64,000 nt of DNA, from positions 1-64,000 of the forward strand of contig JBGVIE010000063.1 of NCBI GenBank assembly GCA_045122895.1, written 5' to 3'. This stretch comes from RGIG1934 sp045122895 (GTDB lineage: Bacteria; Bacillota; Clostridia; Lachnospirales; Lachnospiraceae). The translations under genes were made by a program, and so were the position numbers. The notes beneath the pieces were generated by a model. The model was not told where the DNA came from. It worked only from the letters and a program-made list of their open reading frames with translations, and did not search any database. Shown here one piece after another: positions 24,997 to 34,785 of the stretch (position 1 is the first letter of the stretch; every line of letters starts with the position of its first letter).

Positions 24997-27446
24997 ATAA
25001 TTCAAAAATACGTTTAAAATATTGTTTATTATCAGGGCTTATCCCCCTATCTGTTCTATTAGGAATATTTGTTTTTAAATCAATTACTCCTTTTGGCAAT
25101 AATTCACTTTTATATGCTGACTTACAATCACAGTATTCTGTTTTTTACACAGAATTATGTGATAAAATCAAACATGGTGAAAATCTGTTTTTAAACCTTA
25201 ACAGAAGTCTTGGAACTGATTATATCAGCGAAATAGCATATTATTGCGCAAGTCCATTTATAGTAATTTGTATGTTATTTGACTCATCGTCAATGCCTGC
25301 AGCTATTTCATTAATGGTTCTTATTAAATGTGCTTTGGCCGGATTATTTTGCTACATATATTTCAAAAAGCATTACAAACGATTTGAGCATGAAATATTT
25401 TTCGTCTCTTTATCAACGTGTTATGCTTTGTGCTCATACTTTGTAAACTACTATGGCAATATTATGTGGCTAGATGGTTTTTTAGTATTTCCTCTTATAA
25501 TTTTGGGACTTGAAAGAATATATGAAGAAAAAAAATTTTGTTTATATACTCTTTCTCTTTCTTATGCCATAATAACAAACTTCTATGTTGGTTTTATGAT
25601 ATGCATATTTTGCTGTATATATTTTTTATACCTAAGTTTCATTAATTATACTAATTTCAAAAACTTTGCAGTTAACTCCCTAAGATTTGCAGTTTTTTCT
25701 TTTATATCAGGAGGATTATCTGCATTTATTCTTCTTCCTACTGCATACAATTTACAATTTTCCGAACCATCTTCTTATGGAATGTTTGAGAAGGTCAGAA
25801 TGTTTTATAAACCTATAATTTCAATTTTCAGACAACAACTACTTGCAAAACCAACATTTATGCACGACCCTTATATTTACTCAAGCGTTTTAGCAATACT
25901 CATACTTCCTGTATTTATATTACAGAAAAGTATTCCTTTAAAGCATAGAATAGGAAAAATACTTATCTATATATTGCTTCTTGAATCTTTTAGATTCAGT
26001 GTACTTGACTATTTATGGAACGGTTTTCATCACGTTAATTGTCTTGCAGCAAGACAATCATTTATTTTTATTTTTGTAGCATTAACAATTATAGCAGATG
26101 TGCTCACATCTAAACTTCCTGAGAAAAAAGTGCTGTTCTACTCCTACCTGGTTTCAACAATATTATGTTCACTTTCAATACTGGAGTTAGATTACACATC
26201 TGTTATGCTTAGTTCAATTTACAGCATTATTGCAATTACAATATACCTTATTGCAATTCATTTAATTCCAAAGTGGAGTATTAAATATACATACTTTATC
26301 CTTGCTATGCTAATGATACTGGAATCTGGTGTTAACGCTTACGCAACCATAAACAATTTTACTCAATGTAAAGAATTCACTGATAATATTAATACATCTA
26401 AAGAACTTGTTAATAGAATTAATGATTCTTCTTTTTATAGAGTAAAAAATGACGCAAAATTGAGTTTTAACAGTAGTAGTCTTGGAAATTATAAAGCTAT
26501 TTCCAATTATTCTTCTATGCAGAATTTTGATTCACTTATGTTTTTATATAACATAGGATATCCTGTATATGTAAATACCATTGATGACATTTCATATGAA
26601 CCGGTATTTCTTTCTATACTTGGTGTAAAGTATATATGTACTGAAAACAAATACACGGGAGCATACGGGCTGTCCTTAATCGACAAAACTGAGGATAACT
26701 ATTTATACCGGAATACTTATGCATTATCACCTGGATTTGTTCTTCCTGAAGAAATAAAGGACTTCGAATTCACTCATAATTCTAATCCTTTTGAACAGAT
26801 AAATGATTTTGCATCAAAAATCGCAGACGTCGGAAATATATATGAGTCGATTTATCCTGATGGTGATACATTGTCCGTGGAACCAGGCACACAACTTTTC
26901 ATATATAATAAAAGTTCCGGACTTAATCAGACTTTTGTAAGTGAAGATGGAGAAGAAGAAATTTTTTCAACCCATAAAAACGGATTGTACATGCACAGAA
27001 AAGGTATTGATGACAACTACATCTATTATGTATATTCCAGTCCAAAGGGAGGGTATATACACTTTGATTCTTCTGATAAAGCTACTGAATTGATTGCATA
27101 TACATTAAATTCAAATAATTACGATAAATTTATGACTCATCTGTCCGAGAATCAAATGACAGTAAATAGTCATTCCCAAAACGTATTATCTGGAGAAATC
27201 AATTCTCATCAAAACGGAATAATAATGACTTCTCTTGCCTACAACAAAGGCTATAAGGTATATGTCGACGAAAAAAAAGTGGATACTTACAGTGTGTCAG
27301 ATGCACTCCTGGCATTTGATGTTGAAAGTGGCACACACAAAATAACCATCCACTATACATCATACGGATTTATACCGGGAACTGTTATATCTGTTTTATC
27401 ACTACTGTTACTTTTAACTTTTTACATAATAAGTCATAAAAAATGA
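24993..27446 (+). CDS. YfhO-family GT-C membrane protein, paralogue 3 of 4
   Basis: 817 residues. First outer loop TPFGNNSLLYADLQSQY near residues 31-47, multiple membrane segments through about residue 450, and a C-terminal part with MTSLAYNKGYKVYVDEKK and GTHKITIHYTSYG. A final helix ends in ISHKK. It overlaps paralogue 2 by four bases (ATGA). The conserved Asp of the outer loop is kept, so the protein looks intact. Function is inferred from the family: sugar addition to teichoic-acid-like polymers or other cell-surface glycans. Confidence 0.83.
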   Translation: MNNSKIRLKYCLLSGLIPLSVLLGIFVFKSITPFGNNSLLYADLQSQYSVFYTELCDKIKHGENLFLNLNRSLGTDYISEIAYYCASPFIVICMLFDSSSMPAAISLMVLIKCALAGLFCYIYFKKHYKRFEHEIFFVSLSTCYALCSYFVNYYGNIMWLDGFLVFPLIILGLERIYEEKKFCLYTLSLSYAIITNFYVGFMICIFCCIYFLYLSFINYTNFKNFAVNSLRFAVFSFISGGLSAFILLPTAYNLQFSEPSSYGMFEKVRMFYKPIISIFRQQLLAKPTFMHDPYIYSSVLAILILPVFILQKSIPLKHRIGKILIYILLLESFRFSVLDYLWNGFHHVNCLAARQSFIFIFVALTIIADVLTSKLPEKKVLFYSYLVSTILCSLSILELDYTSVMLSSIYSIIAITIYLIAIHLIPKWSIKYTYFILAMLMILESGVNAYATINNFTQCKEFTDNINTSKELVNRINDSSFYRVKNDAKLSFNSSSLGNYKAISNYSSMQNFDSLMFLYNIGYPVYVNTIDDISYEPVFLSILGVKYICTENKYTGAYGLSLIDKTEDNYLYRNTYALSPGFVLPEEIKDFEFTHNSNPFEQINDFASKIADVGNIYESIYPDGDTLSVEPGTQLFIYNKSSGLNQTFVSEDGEEEIFSTHKNGLYMHRKGIDDNYIYYVYSSPKGGYIHFDSSDKATELIAYTLNSNNYDKFMTHLSENQMTVNSHSQNVLSGEINSHQNGIIMTSLAYNKGYKVYVDEKKVDTYSVSDALLAFDVESGTHKITIHYTSYGFIPGTVISVLSLLLLLTFYIISHKK

Positions 27447-27454
27447 GGTACAAA

Positions 27455-29872
27455 ATGATAAATAAAAATCAAAAAAATAATATATTATTTTTATATTTTG
27501 CAGCGTTTTCAATACCTGTAGCAATCATTTGCGTATGTTTACTATCGAACAGTATTACACCCTTTGGGAATAACACTTTAGTTCTTAACGATCTTGAACT
27601 TCAGTTAATTCCGTTTCTTACTGAACTTTCAGAAAAGCTTAAATCACACGACAGTATTCTTTTTTCCTTTAGACGTGGACTAGGTTTTGACTTTTGGTGC
27701 GAATCTGCTTATTACCTTAACAGTCCACTTAATATTTTTTGTGTACTTTTTGATAAGTATTCTATGCCTACATTTATATCTTTGTTATTTACAGTTAAAT
27801 CAGGGCTTTGTGGGATTACCATGTATTATTGTTTATCACGCAAATCTCATTCATATTGGATACTTCTGTTCTCAAGCTCTTATGCATTATCTTCATACAT
27901 TACAAACTCGTACATAGTAATAATGTGGTTAGATGTTATGATATTGCTGCCTTTACTTGTAACTGCTCTTTATGAACTTCTAAACAATGGCAAAAAATGG
28001 TCATACTGTATTTTTTTAGCAGCCACTATAATAACAAACTACTATATTGCCTATATGGTATGTTTATTTTTAGCTATATATACATTATTCTATTTAGTTA
28101 TTATTAATCCTGAAAACAGACTATCGAAATTTATAACTTTTATAAAATATTCACTACTAGGCGGGTTAATCAGTTCATTTGTGATTATTCCAGAATATCT
28201 GGCATTGCAAAAAACATATAATACTTTTTCATTAAAAGAAATATTCACCTTTAGCATAAAAAACCCACTATATCAGATTGTTTATAGGTTGTTCACTAAT
28301 TTCAAACCTCGCTCTTATCACAATCCAAATCTATATAGTGGGCTGCTTTGCTTAATATTTGCCATAGTGTTTTTCTTTAATAAGGCTATACATGTTAAAA
28401 TGAAATATTTTTATCTGTCCTTGCTCATTATAACTTTTTTGAGTACTAATATTACTAGCATAGAATATATTGCTAATGGTTTTCACATTCCAAATGGTTA
28501 TCCGGGACGTAACAGTTTTATTTTTTCATTTTTACTGGTTTATATAGCATATGAATCATTTACAAATATTAAGTTTATAACAATTAAGCGAATTATATAT
28601 CCTGTTCTGGCTTCACTTATAATTTTTGCTGTATCTGCCACAAAATACAATAATTCATTTGTATTTTCTGTTATGTTTACTGTTGTCAGCCTGGTACTGC
28701 TATACTTACTTATAATCTACATAAATCAAACAACAAGATTATATCTTGTTTCATATTTAGCTTTATTGGTTATAACAACATTCGAATTATATATATCTGT
28801 TTGTCAATCAGTTGAACCAGCTCTTTCTCTTAAGAGTTATCAGAAACAGATTGATCTCACAACAGAATCAGTGAGTGAAGTCGATAAAAATAACAACATA
28901 CTAAATACCCTGAAGCCTCACGCTAATTACTCAAGTCTGATTGGATACAACGATATATCCACATTATCGTCAGTTTCAAATCACCAATTACTTACTTTTC
29001 TTTCAAGCAAAGGATTGTTCAGTGCTATGAATGGCGTAGATGCTCCAAGTTTTGAACCATTTTGGCATAGTTTTTTAGGAATTAGATATATCATTACTGA
29101 TAAAAAATATACATTAGATGACATACTTACACCTGTTAATACTGCAAGTGAAAATAAGATTTACGAAAACAATTATTATATGAATTTGGGATGTATATTG
29201 CCAATCACAAATGATAACAATAAAACTCTTTTTGACGAAATAAATGATATTGCCAATTACTTCAATATAGATAAGATTTATACTCCTATATCTTCCCTTA
29301 ATGATTATGGTAATTTGTTTTTTTACACAAAAGGATTTAACATCTGTATTTTCAGGGATAACTCATTGTTTCCAGTATATGAAACAAATGCATCTTCTGG
29401 TTTTATAAAGCAGGAATTGTATAACAATAATTATATTTGTTATTATCCACTTAATAAAGGAGATAAAATTGAAATACTTGACTCAGTTACAAAAGATAAG
29501 ATAAAAATATATTCAATAAATACAGACACTTTCATATCGCTTATGAACACACTTAAGCAAAGCGATGCAATCATTAACAAAAAAACTTCTACGTCTATTA
29601 ATGCTAAAATAAATATACCGACTTATGGTACATATGTAACACAAATTCCATATTCCTCTGGATGGAACTTAAAAATAGACGGAACAAGAGTAAAAACAAA
29701 AACTTATCAAAACGCGTTGCTATCCTTTGACATTGATAAAGGGGTTCACACGATAGAGCTAGAATATCACACTCCGGGACTTAGTATAGGGAGCTTTATC
29801 TCTTTCCTGTCACTAATAACACTTATATTAATAACAGTTATCGAAAATAAAAAGAAAGCAGCTAAGATTTAA
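27455..29872 (+). CDS. YfhO-family GT-C membrane protein, paralogue 4 of 4
   Basis: 805 residues from ATG 27455, chosen because GAGG stands six bases ahead; the in-frame ATG at 27443 overlaps the previous stop and is the alternative. Outer loop TPFGNNTLVLNDLELQL, then FSFRRGLGFDFWCESAYYL, about 12 membrane segments, and a C-terminal domain with VTQIPYSSGWNLKIDGTR and GVHTIELEYHTPG. Last gene of the operon, followed by a terminator. In copies 1 and 2 the first motif reads PFGD, in 3 and 4 PFGN, suggesting two pairs by duplication. Confidence 0.83.
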   Translation: MINKNQKNNILFLYFAAFSIPVAIICVCLLSNSITPFGNNTLVLNDLELQLIPFLTELSEKLKSHDSILFSFRRGLGFDFWCESAYYLNSPLNIFCVLFDKYSMPTFISLLFTVKSGLCGITMYYCLSRKSHSYWILLFSSSYALSSYITNSYIVIMWLDVMILLPLLVTALYELLNNGKKWSYCIFLAATIITNYYIAYMVCLFLAIYTLFYLVIINPENRLSKFITFIKYSLLGGLISSFVIIPEYLALQKTYNTFSLKEIFTFSIKNPLYQIVYRLFTNFKPRSYHNPNLYSGLLCLIFAIVFFFNKAIHVKMKYFYLSLLIITFLSTNITSIEYIANGFHIPNGYPGRNSFIFSFLLVYIAYESFTNIKFITIKRIIYPVLASLIIFAVSATKYNNSFVFSVMFTVVSLVLLYLLIIYINQTTRLYLVSYLALLVITTFELYISVCQSVEPALSLKSYQKQIDLTTESVSEVDKNNNILNTLKPHANYSSLIGYNDISTLSSVSNHQLLTFLSSKGLFSAMNGVDAPSFEPFWHSFLGIRYIITDKKYTLDDILTPVNTASENKIYENNYYMNLGCILPITNDNNKTLFDEINDIANYFNIDKIYTPISSLNDYGNLFFYTKGFNICIFRDNSLFPVYETNASSGFIKQELYNNNYICYYPLNKGDKIEILDSVTKDKIKIYSINTDTFISLMNTLKQSDAIINKKTSTSINAKINIPTYGTYVTQIPYSSGWNLKIDGTRVKTKTYQNALLSFDIDKGVHTIELEYHTPGLSIGSFISFLSLITLILITVIENKKKAAKI

Positions 29873-29887
29873 TCCTAGCTGCTTTTC
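29855..29887. terminator. Shared terminator of the YfhO operon and groEL
   Basis: AAAGCAGCTA and TAGCTGCTTT form a ten-base-pair stem with an 11-base loop. TTTTC follows on the plus strand and the reverse also has a T-run, so it can serve both converging operons. The YfhO stop codon lies in the loop. Confidence 0.8.
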
Positions 29888-29909
29888 TCTATTGGACATA
29901 ACTATTCTA

Positions 29910-31529
29910 TTACATCATTCCCATTCCGCCACCTGCTGGCATCGGTGGAACATCTTCCTTGATAGTAGCCACAACTGACTCTGTTGTAAGGAGTGTTGAA
30001 GCAACACTTGTAGCGTTCTGGAGAGCACTTCTTGTAACCTTGGCAGGATCAAGAATTCCAGCTTCTACCATATTTACATATTCCTCGCGGTAAGCATCAA
30101 AACCAAATCCAGGTTCTGACTCTCTAACTTTATTAACAATTACAGCACCTTCAAGTCCTGCATTATATGAAATTGTGAATAATGGAGCTTCGAGAGCCTT
30201 TAAGATGATCTTAGCACCTGTCTTCTCATCGCCTTCAAGTGTATTAACAAGCTTAACAACCTCTTTTGATGCGTGGATGTAAGCAGAACCACCACCTGAG
30301 ATGATACCTTCTTCTACGGCTGCTCTTGTAGCGTTAAGAGCATCTTCCATACGAAGCTTTCCTTCCTTCATCTCTGTTTCTGTAGCAGCACCTACTCTGA
30401 TAACTGCAACACCACCTGCAAGCTTGGCAAGTCGTTCCTGAAGCTTCTCTTTGTCAAATTCTGATGTAGTCTCTTCAATCTGGCTCTTAATCTGTGAAAC
30501 TCTTGCTGCAATATCATCCTTATTGCCTTCGCCGTCTACGATAACTGTATTTTCCTTCTGAACCTTGACAGATTTAGCTCTACCAAGCTGATCCATAGTA
30601 GCATCCTTAAGCTCAAGACCAAGTTCTTCCGAAATAACCTGACCACCTGTAAGGATAGCGATATCCTTAAGCATTTCTTTTCTTCTGTCACCATATCCAG
30701 GTGCCTTAACAGCTACTACATTGAATGTACCACGAAGCTTGTTAACGATAAGTGTTGTAAGAGCTTCACCTTCAACGTCTTCAGCAATGATAAGTAACTT
30801 AGAACCTGACTGAACAATCTGCTCAAGTATTGGAAGGATTTCCTGAATGTTTGAAATCTTCTTGTCTGTGATAAGGATATATGGATTGTCAAGTACAGCT
30901 TCCATCTTATCCATATCTGTTGCCATATATGCTGAAATATATCCTCTGTCGAACTGCATACCTTCTACAAGGTCAAGTTCAGTCTGCATTGTCTTTGATT
31001 CCTCGATTGTGATAACACCATCGTTTGATACCTTTTCCATAGCATCTGCTACCATGTTACCAACTTCATCATCACCTGCTGAGATAGCTGCAACCTTGGC
31101 AATCTGTTCTTTTCCTGTTACCTTACTGCTCATTTTTGCAATAGCTTCTACTGCAACATCTGTAGCCTTCTTCATACCCTTTCTGAGAACGATAGGGTTA
31201 GCTCCTGCTGCCAGGTTCTTCATACCTTCATTGATCATTGCCTGAGCAAGTACTGTAGCTGTTGTAGTACCATCACCTGCTACGTCGTTAGTCTTTGTAG
31301 CCACTTCCTTAACAAGCTGTGCGCCCATATTCTCGAACGCATCCTCAAGCTCAACTTCCTTGGCAATTGTAACACCATCATTAGTGATGAGTGGAGCACC
31401 AAAAGACTTATCAAGAACTACGTTTCTTCCCTTTGGTCCAAGTGTAACCTTTACTGTATTTGCTAACTGGTTTACACCAGCTTCTAAAGCTTTTCTTGCT
31501 TCTGCACCATATTTAATCTCTTTTGCCAT
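29910..31529 (-). CDS. groEL: Chaperonin GroEL (Hsp60)
   Basis: 539-residue chaperonin, ATP-driven folding cage. The N-terminus KEIKYGAEARKALEAGVNQL, the nucleotide-binding GDGTTTATVLAQ near residues 86-97, LEGDEKTGAKIILKALEAPL and the C-terminal GGGMGMM tail are all present. GroEL also activates HrcA. It follows groES by 17 bases under CIRCE control. Nothing unusual. Confidence 0.97.
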   Translation of the reverse strand: MAKEIKYGAEARKALEAGVNQLANTVKVTLGPKGRNVVLDKSFGAPLITNDGVTIAKEVELEDAFENMGAQLVKEVATKTNDVAGDGTTTATVLAQAMINEGMKNLAAGANPIVLRKGMKKATDVAVEAIAKMSSKVTGKEQIAKVAAISAGDDEVGNMVADAMEKVSNDGVITIEESKTMQTELDLVEGMQFDRGYISAYMATDMDKMEAVLDNPYILITDKKISNIQEILPILEQIVQSGSKLLIIAEDVEGEALTTLIVNKLRGTFNVVAVKAPGYGDRRKEMLKDIAILTGGQVISEELGLELKDATMDQLGRAKSVKVQKENTVIVDGEGNKDDIAARVSQIKSQIEETTSEFDKEKLQERLAKLAGGVAVIRVGAATETEMKEGKLRMEDALNATRAAVEEGIISGGGSAYIHASKEVVKLVNTLEGDEKTGAKIILKALEAPLFTISYNAGLEGAVIVNKVRESEPGFGFDAYREEYVNMVEAGILDPAKVTRSALQNATSVASTLLTTESVVATIKEDVPPMPAGGGMGMM

Positions 31530-31546
31530 GATATCTTACCTCCAAA

Positions 31547-31834
31547 TTATTCTTCTACTATAGCTACAATGTCATTCTGCTTAACTACGATGAATTCCTC
31601 GTCATCAAGCTTTACTTCTGTTCCTGAATATTTAGAATAAATAACCTTATCGCCTTCCTTAACAAGCATAGTAACTTCCTTACCATCTACAATTCCGCCA
31701 GGACCTACAGCGATAACCTCTGCCTGCTGTGGCTTCTCCTTTGCCTGACCAGGAATGATAATTCCCGACTTTGTTGTCTCCTCTGCAATCAACTGTTTCA
31801 AAATAACCTTGTCACCAAGTGGTACTAACTTCAT
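31547..31834 (-). CDS. groES: Co-chaperonin GroES
   Basis: 95-residue GroES, the lid of the GroEL cage: MKLVPLGDKVILKQL, the mobile loop EETTKSGIIIPGQAKEKPQ and GDKVIYSKYSGTEVKLDDEE. The ATG at 31834 was chosen because GGAGG is nine bases away, whereas the in-frame ATG at 31840 has only three bases of spacing. First gene of the groES-groEL operon. Confidence 0.96.
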   Translation of the reverse strand: MKLVPLGDKVILKQLIAEETTKSGIIIPGQAKEKPQQAEVIAVGPGGIVDGKEVTMLVKEGDKVIYSKYSGTEVKLDDEEFIVVKQNDIVAIVEE

Positions 31835-31859
31835 ATTCATCTGCCTCCTTTATTGTTTG

Positions 31860-31886
31860 TTAGCACTCTTTTATTGTGAGTGCTAA
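31860..31886. promoter_or_regulatory. CIRCE operator of groES-groEL
   Basis: TTAGCACTC, nine bases, GAGTGCTAA, an exact HrcA operator between the promoter and the groES ribosome binding site. Confidence 0.97.
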
Positions 31887-31899
31887 TTGATTTAAACCT

Positions 31900-31928
31900 A
31901 TATTATTACTTTTGTTCTAATATTGCAA
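31900..31928 (-). promoter_or_regulatory. Promoter of groES-groEL
   Basis: Minus strand TTGCAA (31928-31923), 17 bases, TAATAT (31905-31900). The start site lands beside the CIRCE, so repression by HrcA is direct. Confidence 0.7.
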
Positions 31929-31936
31929 CCCTTTTT

Positions 31937-32782
31937 TTAAAAAATTTCTCTATACGCAAAAAGATACTGCTGTGCATATCCTCCGTATTCACCAAATAAG
32001 TCCTCTGCTTTCCTCGCAATTACATCCTTTGCCGTATCATTTTCCTCGAAATACATTTTTTCCATTATTCTCTTTATCCAGACATCTACAGGGAATGCAT
32101 TTCTAAATCCCAGCGAAAATAAAAGCACACAATTTGATACTTTTTCACCAACCCCTTTTATCTGCATAAGCGTACCTGCCGCCTCCTCATAAGTCATATC
32201 TCTTAAAAAATCGCCAACCTTTTCATTATAAAGATTAAGTGCTGCATCCCTAAGATAAGGTGCCCTAAAGCCAACCTTCAATTCCCTGAAATCCTCTTCC
32301 GATATATCAGATAACCTGCTTATATCCGGGAAACTGTAGAATTCTATCCCATCAATCTCTGCAAGCTTTTCGCCATAGCACCTTGACAATTCAAAAACTA
32401 TCTTCTTAATATGAGGTATTTGCTTATTCTGCGATATTATAAATGATATAAGCGTCTCGTGAAATTCCTGATTTAAAATTCTGACACCATGCATATTTTG
32501 TATAACACGTTTTAACCTCGCATCTGATTTAATTATTGCCTCCTTTATTACTGAATAATCTCTTTCCAAATCAAAATACTTAATCCAGTAATCATATACA
32601 TCTTTCTCTGAAGAATTATAAAAATATAACTCATCATCTTTTTGAACTACTCTCACAAATTTTTCCCCTGACACAACACCATAGTCATTGTCGTGTATCT
32701 TAGAAAAATGAAAACACTGACCACATTCCAGTGTGTGTCTTATATCAAAATCTCTTATGTTTTTTATTATAACTTTATCCAC
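31937..32782 (-). CDS. 8-oxoguanine DNA glycosylase, OGG1 type
   Basis: 281-residue HhH-GPD DNA glycosylase of the bifunctional OGG1 family. The N-terminal beta domain includes the ECGQCFHF signature. The helix-hairpin-helix and active site read QIKGVGEKVSNCVLL with the catalytic Lys, then NAFPVDVWIKRIM with the catalytic Asp, near residues 205-245. It removes oxidised guanine and nicks the strand. The start is GTG at 32782 with a rather distant AAAGGA. It lies behind groES with opposite-facing regulation and 26 bases downstream of the HAD gene, with which it is probably co-transcribed. Confidence 0.85.
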   Translation of the reverse strand: MDKVIIKNIRDFDIRHTLECGQCFHFSKIHDNDYGVVSGEKFVRVVQKDDELYFYNSSEKDVYDYWIKYFDLERDYSVIKEAIIKSDARLKRVIQNMHGVRILNQEFHETLISFIISQNKQIPHIKKIVFELSRCYGEKLAEIDGIEFYSFPDISRLSDISEEDFRELKVGFRAPYLRDAALNLYNEKVGDFLRDMTYEEAAGTLMQIKGVGEKVSNCVLLFSLGFRNAFPVDVWIKRIMEKMYFEENDTAKDVIARKAEDLFGEYGGYAQQYLFAYREIF

Positions 32783-32808
32783 AAAAAATCACTTTCCTTT
32801 GCATTATC

Positions 32809-33597
32809 TTATATCAAACCAAATCTTTTGAGTCCTTCTCTGACTCCACCCTGGTCATAATCAGAAGTCCTGTATTTTACCTTGTCAAACAATCCTTTTG
32901 CACTATTTCCCATTGCTATGCCATACTCAACGTATGTGAGCATCTCAAGGTCATTAAAGCTGTCTCCAAATGCATATGTGTCCTCTCTTCTTATACCGAG
33001 CTCATCAATAAGTCTCTTAATCCCATCAGCCTTAGAATGATTATGTGGCACAAGTTCAATAAGTCCACCGTCATGTTCAACAATCATAAACCTGTCTTCA
33101 ACCTTTCTCTTTAGCTCTTTCGGGTTACTGTTTTTTGTTTTTGCCGCACTAAGCTTTGCCACTTCGATTACATTGTCTTCTTCAATGGTTCTTATCCTGT
33201 CAGAAATCAGCTCCATATATATATCATACGCATGCCTGTATTCCGGAACGATTTTATCTTCTGTTTCAAAATACATATAGTCATGACCTTCCGGAATAGG
33301 CATATAACCATACTCCTTAAGCACATTCACGATTTCTCTGGCTGTTTCAGTATCCAGGTCTCTTCTATATATCTGCTTATCTTCATATCTAACATATGTT
33401 CCTGCACCTGCAATAATTCCATCGAATCCTACTGACAAAATATCAGGCGTAATCATCGCCACAGTCCTTCCTGTACACAAGACTGCCAGATGCCCATTCT
33501 CTCTGAGCTCTCTAATCGCATTCTTTGTATCTTCAATAACACCATGCTTATAATGATATATTGTTCCATCTATATCGAAAAAAACTATTTTTTTCAC
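32809..33597 (-). CDS. HAD superfamily phosphatase, Cof type
   Basis: 262-residue class IIB HAD hydrolase. Motif I FFDIDGTIYHY (nucleophile Asp), motif II LCTGRT, the Lys in the AKLSAAKTKNSN region and motif IV FGDSFNDLEML. A large C2 cap lies between. Such enzymes dephosphorylate sugar phosphates or flavin/PLP phosphates; the substrate cannot be read from the sequence. The start was moved from ATG 33609 to GTG 33597 because GAGG with six-base spacing precedes the GTG. Confidence 0.85.
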   Translation of the reverse strand: MKKIVFFDIDGTIYHYKHGVIEDTKNAIRELRENGHLAVLCTGRTVAMITPDILSVGFDGIIAGAGTYVRYEDKQIYRRDLDTETAREIVNVLKEYGYMPIPEGHDYMYFETEDKIVPEYRHAYDIYMELISDRIRTIEEDNVIEVAKLSAAKTKNSNPKELKRKVEDRFMIVEHDGGLIELVPHNHSKADGIKRLIDELGIRREDTYAFGDSFNDLEMLTYVEYGIAMGNSAKGLFDKVKYRTSDYDQGGVREGLKRFGLI

Positions 33598-33730
33598 GCT
33601 AATCCTCATTTCTCAACTTTATTCAACATTATTACTTTACACTAATATAAAAAAACAGTAAACTACTTTTATTTTTTTCCATAAAGTATTATAATACATA
33701 TATAAATATGTTTCGTAAGGAGGTTTTACA

Positions 33731-34060
33731 ATGATGAAAAAACTAGGAAAATTTATAGCAGCTACTGCTGTTATTGGAACTGCTGTTGCCGGGGGAATTG
33801 CTCTTTACAATAAGTACAAAGCAAGTCAGGAAGATTTAGATGATGATTTCATAGATTTCGACGATGATTTTGATGACGATATCGATGATGATATCGATAC
33901 AAGCTTTGACGATGATGATGAAGAAGACGAGGAAGCTAAAGAGACTGCACAGACAGCAGATACTCCTTCAAGATCATATGTTAATGTTTCATATGATCAC
34001 ACTGCTTCTACTTTCGATGAAGAAGAAGCTAAGGATTCTATGGAAGATAGTCTTCTGTAA
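33731..34060 (+). CDS. Small acidic protein with N-terminal membrane segment
   Basis: 109 residues, not recognised. The N-terminus KKLGKFIAATAVIGTAVAGG with following IALYNKY forms one membrane helix or an uncleaved signal. After it come about 40 residues made largely of Asp and Glu, then a Ser/Thr-rich tail with a second acidic end. It resembles the small anchor proteins with a Gly/Ala helix common in Lachnospiraceae. GGAGG with seven-base spacing precedes tandem ATGs. A TATAAT at 33690-33695 may be its -10. Monocistronic with its own terminator. No function can be assigned. Confidence 0.7.
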   Translation: MMKKLGKFIAATAVIGTAVAGGIALYNKYKASQEDLDDDFIDFDDDFDDDIDDDIDTSFDDDDEEDEEAKETAQTADTPSRSYVNVSYDHTASTFDEEEAKDSMEDSLL

Positions 34061-34100
34061 TATATTGGATTAACATATCTCAGGATTATTTTACAAAAAC

Positions 34101-34145
34101 GGGGATGTCGACTTAACGATCGAAAGTTCGACATCCCCTCTTTTT
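34101..34145. terminator. Bidirectional terminator
   Basis: GGGGATGTCGA (34101-34111) pairs with TCGACATCCCC (34128-34138), 11 bp, with T-runs on both sides. It ends the acidic protein gene and the facing SDR remnant. Confidence 0.85.
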
Positions 34146-34160
34146 ACACTAATTTTTAAT

Positions 34161-34697
34161 TTACCATGTACGAGATTTCATCTCTCTAAACTGCGCTACA
34201 GTTGGAACATGTGAATTAAGACCGCCGTCAACATTGATAATCTGTCCTGTCACATAGTTGCTCTCATCAGAACCAAGATACACACACATATGTCCGATAT
34301 CTTCAGGACCACCGTAACGGTTGACCATAATATTACATGTGCCTCTTACATCACTCTGAAATACACTGTCCCACATTTCAAGAGTCAACTCATCGATACG
34401 ACCATCCTTTAACCCAACGTTTGCCGCATTGTTTACGAGAATGTCAATCTTTCCGTATTCTTTTACAGTGTCATCAAAGAGTTTTTCGATGCTCTCTGTA
34501 TCGGTAATGTCCATAAAATGATACGATGCTTCTCAACCCTCTTTAACAATACTATCCACTACTTCCTGTCCTTTTTCAGCTCTACGTCCGCAGATAACTA
34601 CCTTTGCCCCCTCTGCAGCATATAACCTCGCGATTCCAATACCAATTCCGCTTGTTGAGCCTGTAACAATTGCAACCTTCCCTTTTAATCTTTCCAT
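34161..34697 (-). pseudogene. Decayed short-chain dehydrogenase/reductase
   Basis: From ATG 34697 (behind AAAGGAG) the frame reads MERLKGKVAIVTGSTSGIG, a perfect SDR nucleotide-binding start, through CGRRAEKGQEVVDSIVKEG. It then meets TGA at 34535-34533 where the family normally has Gly, a one-base change from GGA. The frame continues as EASYHFMDITD, then ILVNNAANVG. From DVRGTCNIM it jumps directly to RYGGPEDIGHMCVYLGSDES, with the C-terminal VTGQIINVDGG. The middle ~80 residues, including the catalytic Ser and Tyr-x-x-x-Lys, are missing. Two independent lesions make loss of function very likely. The intact ancestor was a ~255-residue NAD(P)H oxidoreductase of unknown substrate. Confidence 0.88.
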
Positions 34698-34785
34698 AGC
34701 CTTCTCCTTTCTAAAATCACATTGTTAATATATAATTATTCTGCCTGATATATTACACATCATTTGCAGAAGTATTATCTATCTT

